DNA from: CAXMST01 sp963712765
Lineage (GTDB): Bacteria; Actinomycetota; Thermoleophilia; Solirubrobacterales; 70-9
Direction: 5' to 3'
Length of the DNA stretch: 64,000 nt
Assembly: GCA_963712765.1 (NCBI GenBank)
Contig: CAVQIX010000007.1
Location: 62,001 to 126,000 of the forward strand
The notes under the pieces are model-generated. The model worked only from the letters and a program-made list of their open reading frames with translations. It made no database searches and was not told the origin of the DNA. Position numbers and translations under genes: made by a program. Shown in pieces: positions 62,084 through 64,000 of this stretch (the first letter of the stretch is position 1; each line of letters starts with the position of its first letter).

Positions 62084-63645
62084 CGCACCAGCTCCCTCGC
62101 CCGCAAGGCGAGCCAGAATTCGATCCGGTCCTGGGCGTTGCTGAGGTCGCGTCCGGTCAGCTCCTCGACGCGGCGGATCCGGTAGCGGAGCGTGTGCCGG
62201 TGGCAGTAGAGATCGCGCGCGGCACGCTCCCATTGGCCGTTGCGCTCGATGAAGGCCTCGAGCGAACGGAGCAGCTCCGGCCCGTACTCGCCCTCACCCT
62301 CCTCGATCGGGAGGAGGAGATTGTCCGCGTAGGTCCGCAGTGCATCGTCGTCTTGGAGAGAGAGCAGCAGCGTGAAGGCCCCGAGATCCGAGTGCGAGGC
62401 CACGTCGGGGGCGCTGCCGTTGGCCATCGACGAGGCCTCGAGCGCGCAGCGGGCCTCGTGAAAGGCCCGCCGCAGCGACTCGATCGGCGCCGGGCGGCTG
62501 ACTGCGGCGCGGATCGACCGCTCGGGGTCGGCGAGCGACTCCCGCCCGGCCCTGGTGATCTCGATCAGATCCGCGTCGCGGGGCTCGAAGATCGCGCAGA
62601 GCAGTGGCCGCCCGGCTGCCGTATTGACGGCGACCAGCGCCGGGATACCGACATCAGCCAGGTGCCGCGCGAGCCGATCGGCGTCGCCTGCGATCGGGTC
62701 GAGGTCGAAAAGCATCACCGCGAGAGGCCCACCGATGCCGAATGGCGCGAGACGACCCCGCAGCTCGTCGGCCCCGAGGTTGCCGCCAAGCGCCTCGGCA
62801 AGGACATCGCCGGCGAGCCGGCGCTCGGTATCGCGCACCGCGCGCTCGCGCATCAGCTCGAGTGCGATCACCATCGCCGCCTGGCGGGCCAACAGCCGCT
62901 CGAGATCGCCGACGCCGCCCTGGCTGCGGGCGATGACCAGCCAGTGCCCACGGGGTCCGTCGCCGGCGATCGGAACCGGCACTGCCACCGCCCGCCCGGC
63001 CAGAGGCCCGCCGTCGGGGATGAAGGGCGACTGCCGCGAGCTCGCGGATCGATCCGCGACCTCCGACCTGATCGAGGTCACGGCCTCGGCCGAGATCCCA
63101 CGCTCCTGGGGATGGCGCGCGAGTTCGTTGCCGTGGTTGTCGAGCAAGAGGGCGGCGCCGCTCACCGACCGCGCGATCGCGCGCATGATCTCCCCGAGCC
63201 CCCGCTCGGCGAGGACGAGGCCCTCAAGCTGCGCGTGGACCTCGATCCCGCGCTCCAGCACGCTGTACTGGTCGTTGACCAGCGTCTTGAACGCCCGCTC
63301 CGTGATCGCGATGAACGGGGTCTCGTAGGGGACCTCGAACAGGGGTAGCCCGCGGGCCTCCGACTCGGCGACCAGCGCCTCCGGCAGTCCGGCGTGGTCG
63401 AAGCCGGTCCCGAGCCCGAGGGCGGCTGCGTCGCGATCCGCCAGTCGCTTGACGAACTTGCGCTGCTTGGCGGCACTGGTCAGGTGGATCCCGGTCGTCA
63501 GCAGCAGCTCGCCGCCCGACAGCCACGGCGTCGGGTCCTCGATCTCCGAGATGTGGACCCAGCGGATCGAGCCGCTGCCCGAGCCGGCCAGATCGAAGGC
63601 CGGCTCGAGGCCGAGGTCGTCGAGAAGACCCTCAACGGTGAGCAT
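62080..63645 (-). CDS. PucR-family transcriptional regulator
   Basis: A 521-residue regulator. The N-terminal PucR domain (WVHISEIEDPTPWLSGGELL, TGIHLTSAAKQRKFVKRLAD) is followed by a GAF/GGDEF-like middle part and the C-terminal PucR HTH: LRSLEAFIERNGQWERAARD, YCHRHTLRYRIRRVEELTGR and RIEFWLALRARELVR. This type responds to metabolites such as purines, or to amino-acid catabolites. An AGGGGG site precedes the ATG. It probably controls the downstream alanine and aldehyde dehydrogenases and its upstream aminotransferase. Confidence 0.93.
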   Translation of the reverse strand: MLTVEGLLDDLGLEPAFDLAGSGSGSIRWVHISEIEDPTPWLSGGELLLTTGIHLTSAAKQRKFVKRLADRDAAALGLGTGFDHAGLPEALVAESEARGLPLFEVPYETPFIAITERAFKTLVNDQYSVLERGIEVHAQLEGLVLAERGLGEIMRAIARSVSGAALLLDNHGNELARHPQERGISAEAVTSIRSEVADRSASSRQSPFIPDGGPLAGRAVAVPVPIAGDGPRGHWLVIARSQGGVGDLERLLARQAAMVIALELMRERAVRDTERRLAGDVLAEALGGNLGADELRGRLAPFGIGGPLAVMLFDLDPIAGDADRLARHLADVGIPALVAVNTAAGRPLLCAIFEPRDADLIEITRAGRESLADPERSIRAAVSRPAPIESLRRAFHEARCALEASSMANGSAPDVASHSDLGAFTLLLSLQDDDALRTYADNLLLPIEEGEGEYGPELLRSLEAFIERNGQWERAARDLYCHRHTLRYRIRRVEELTGRDLSNAQDRIEFWLALRARELVR

Positions 63646-63671
63646 CCAGACCCCCTATGGCCTCGGCGCCG

Positions 63672-64000
63672 TCACCACTCTCGACCCTCGAGGATCTGGT
63701 TGGCCTCCTCGAGCACGGGCCGCAGCACGCCCACTATCTCATCGAATTGCTCGGTGTCGGAGATGAGCGGCGGCGCGAGCTGGATCACGGGGTCCCCGCG
63801 GTCGTCGGCACGGCAGATCAGGCCGCGCTTGTAGAGCTCTCCCGAGAGGAAGCCGCGGAGCAGCCACTCGGACTCGTCCTCGTTGAACGACTCCTTCGTC
63901 TCGCGGTCCTTGACGAGCTCGATCGCGTGGAAGAAACCGGCGCCGCGGACATCGCCGACAATCGGGATGTCACGCAGATCCTCGAGCATGCCGCGGAACT
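63672..64000 (-). CDS. Class III aminotransferase, C-terminal part (runs off the right edge)
   Basis: The reverse strand is open from 64000 to a stop at 63672 (109 or more residues). The visible part, from IPIVGDVRGAGFFHAIELVK through ESFNEDESEWLLRGFLSGEL to LICRADDRGDPVIQLAPPLI and the end GREW, is the C-terminal domain of a PLP-dependent class III aminotransferase (for example GABA or beta-alanine transaminase). The PLP lysine is outside the window. It lies 26 bases before pucR on the same strand. Confidence 0.85.
   Translation of the reverse strand, partial: FRGMLEDLRDIPIVGDVRGAGFFHAIELVKDRETKESFNEDESEWLLRGFLSGELYKRGLICRADDRGDPVIQLAPPLISDTEQFDEIVGVLRPVLEEANQILEGREW

Overview
The window is about 64 kb of very GC-rich DNA with strong GC3 bias, densely packed with genes on both strands and many 4-base stop/start overlaps. 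The gene set suggests a Gram-positive actinobacterium. It includes a Kgd-like 2-oxoglutarate dehydrogenase fusion, Crp-like and TetR-like operator candidates, acyl-CoA carboxylase, several acyl-CoA dehydrogenases, a PucR regulator, dodecin and an assimilatory APS/sulfite reductase operon. Several proteins (the C40 peptidase, the small winged-helix regulator and the small conserved proteins beside citrate synthase) look most like those of Thermoleophilia/Solirubrobacterales. That placement is an inference from protein style, not a search result. I see no rRNA, tRNA, CRISPR array, integrase or insertion sequence, and no gene-free stretch exceeds 300 bases, so this reads as ordinary chromosomal backbone.

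Region 1 (1-6.2 kb) is a surface-glycan locus: polytopic membrane proteins, a flippase-like LPG-synthase-TM protein with a broken partial copy, a methyltransferase, two NAD-sugar epimerases (one of CDP-paratose 2-epimerase type) and a family 2 glycosyltransferase. Region 2 (6.2-9.7 kb) holds an acyl-CoA carboxylase beta subunit, an ornithine-cyclodeaminase-like protein, a possible carboxylase epsilon subunit and dodecin. Region 3 (9.8-14.4 kb) is the sulfate assimilation operon (sulfite reductase, APS reductase, ATP sulfurylase, APS kinase), closed by a strong terminator hairpin. Rrf2 and TauE/SafE genes at 21.1-22.8 kb are probably related to it. Region 4 (15.6-20.3 kb) has a winged-helix regulator divergent from purK-purE, which are translationally coupled to a histidine kinase/response regulator pair, followed by a zinc-ribbon microprotein coupled to a second response regulator.

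Region 5 (22.9-26.5 kb) encodes, as separate genes, an acyl-CoA dehydrogenase, an APH-like kinase and a HAD hydrolase. These are the three modules fused in vertebrate ACAD10, which suggests a phosphorylation-based hydroxyacyl-CoA catabolic pathway. Region 6 (26.4-33.9 kb) has a membrane protein, a DEAD-box helicase, a quinone reductase, a PfkB kinase, citrate synthase and two small conserved proteins. Region 7 (33.9-44.6 kb) is lipid-oriented: a paired acyl-CoA dehydrogenase, an alkyl-DHAP-synthase-like flavoenzyme, a hydrolase, an epimerase, an EF-G paralogue and a fused two-module fatty acyl-CoA reductase.

Region 8 (44.6-54.6 kb) contains a photolyase, a 1448-residue fusion of two lipoyl domains, a peripheral subunit-binding domain, an E2 core and 2-oxoglutarate dehydrogenase E1, and aconitase. 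With citrate synthase this puts three TCA-cycle steps in the window. Region 9 (54.8-64 kb) carries tandem paralogous SDRs, a frameshifted C40 peptidase, a diguanylate cyclase, an AzlC/AzlD exporter pair and an amino-acid catabolic operon (class III aminotransferase, PucR, a 66-residue ORF, alanine dehydrogenase, aldehyde dehydrogenase) that runs off the right edge.
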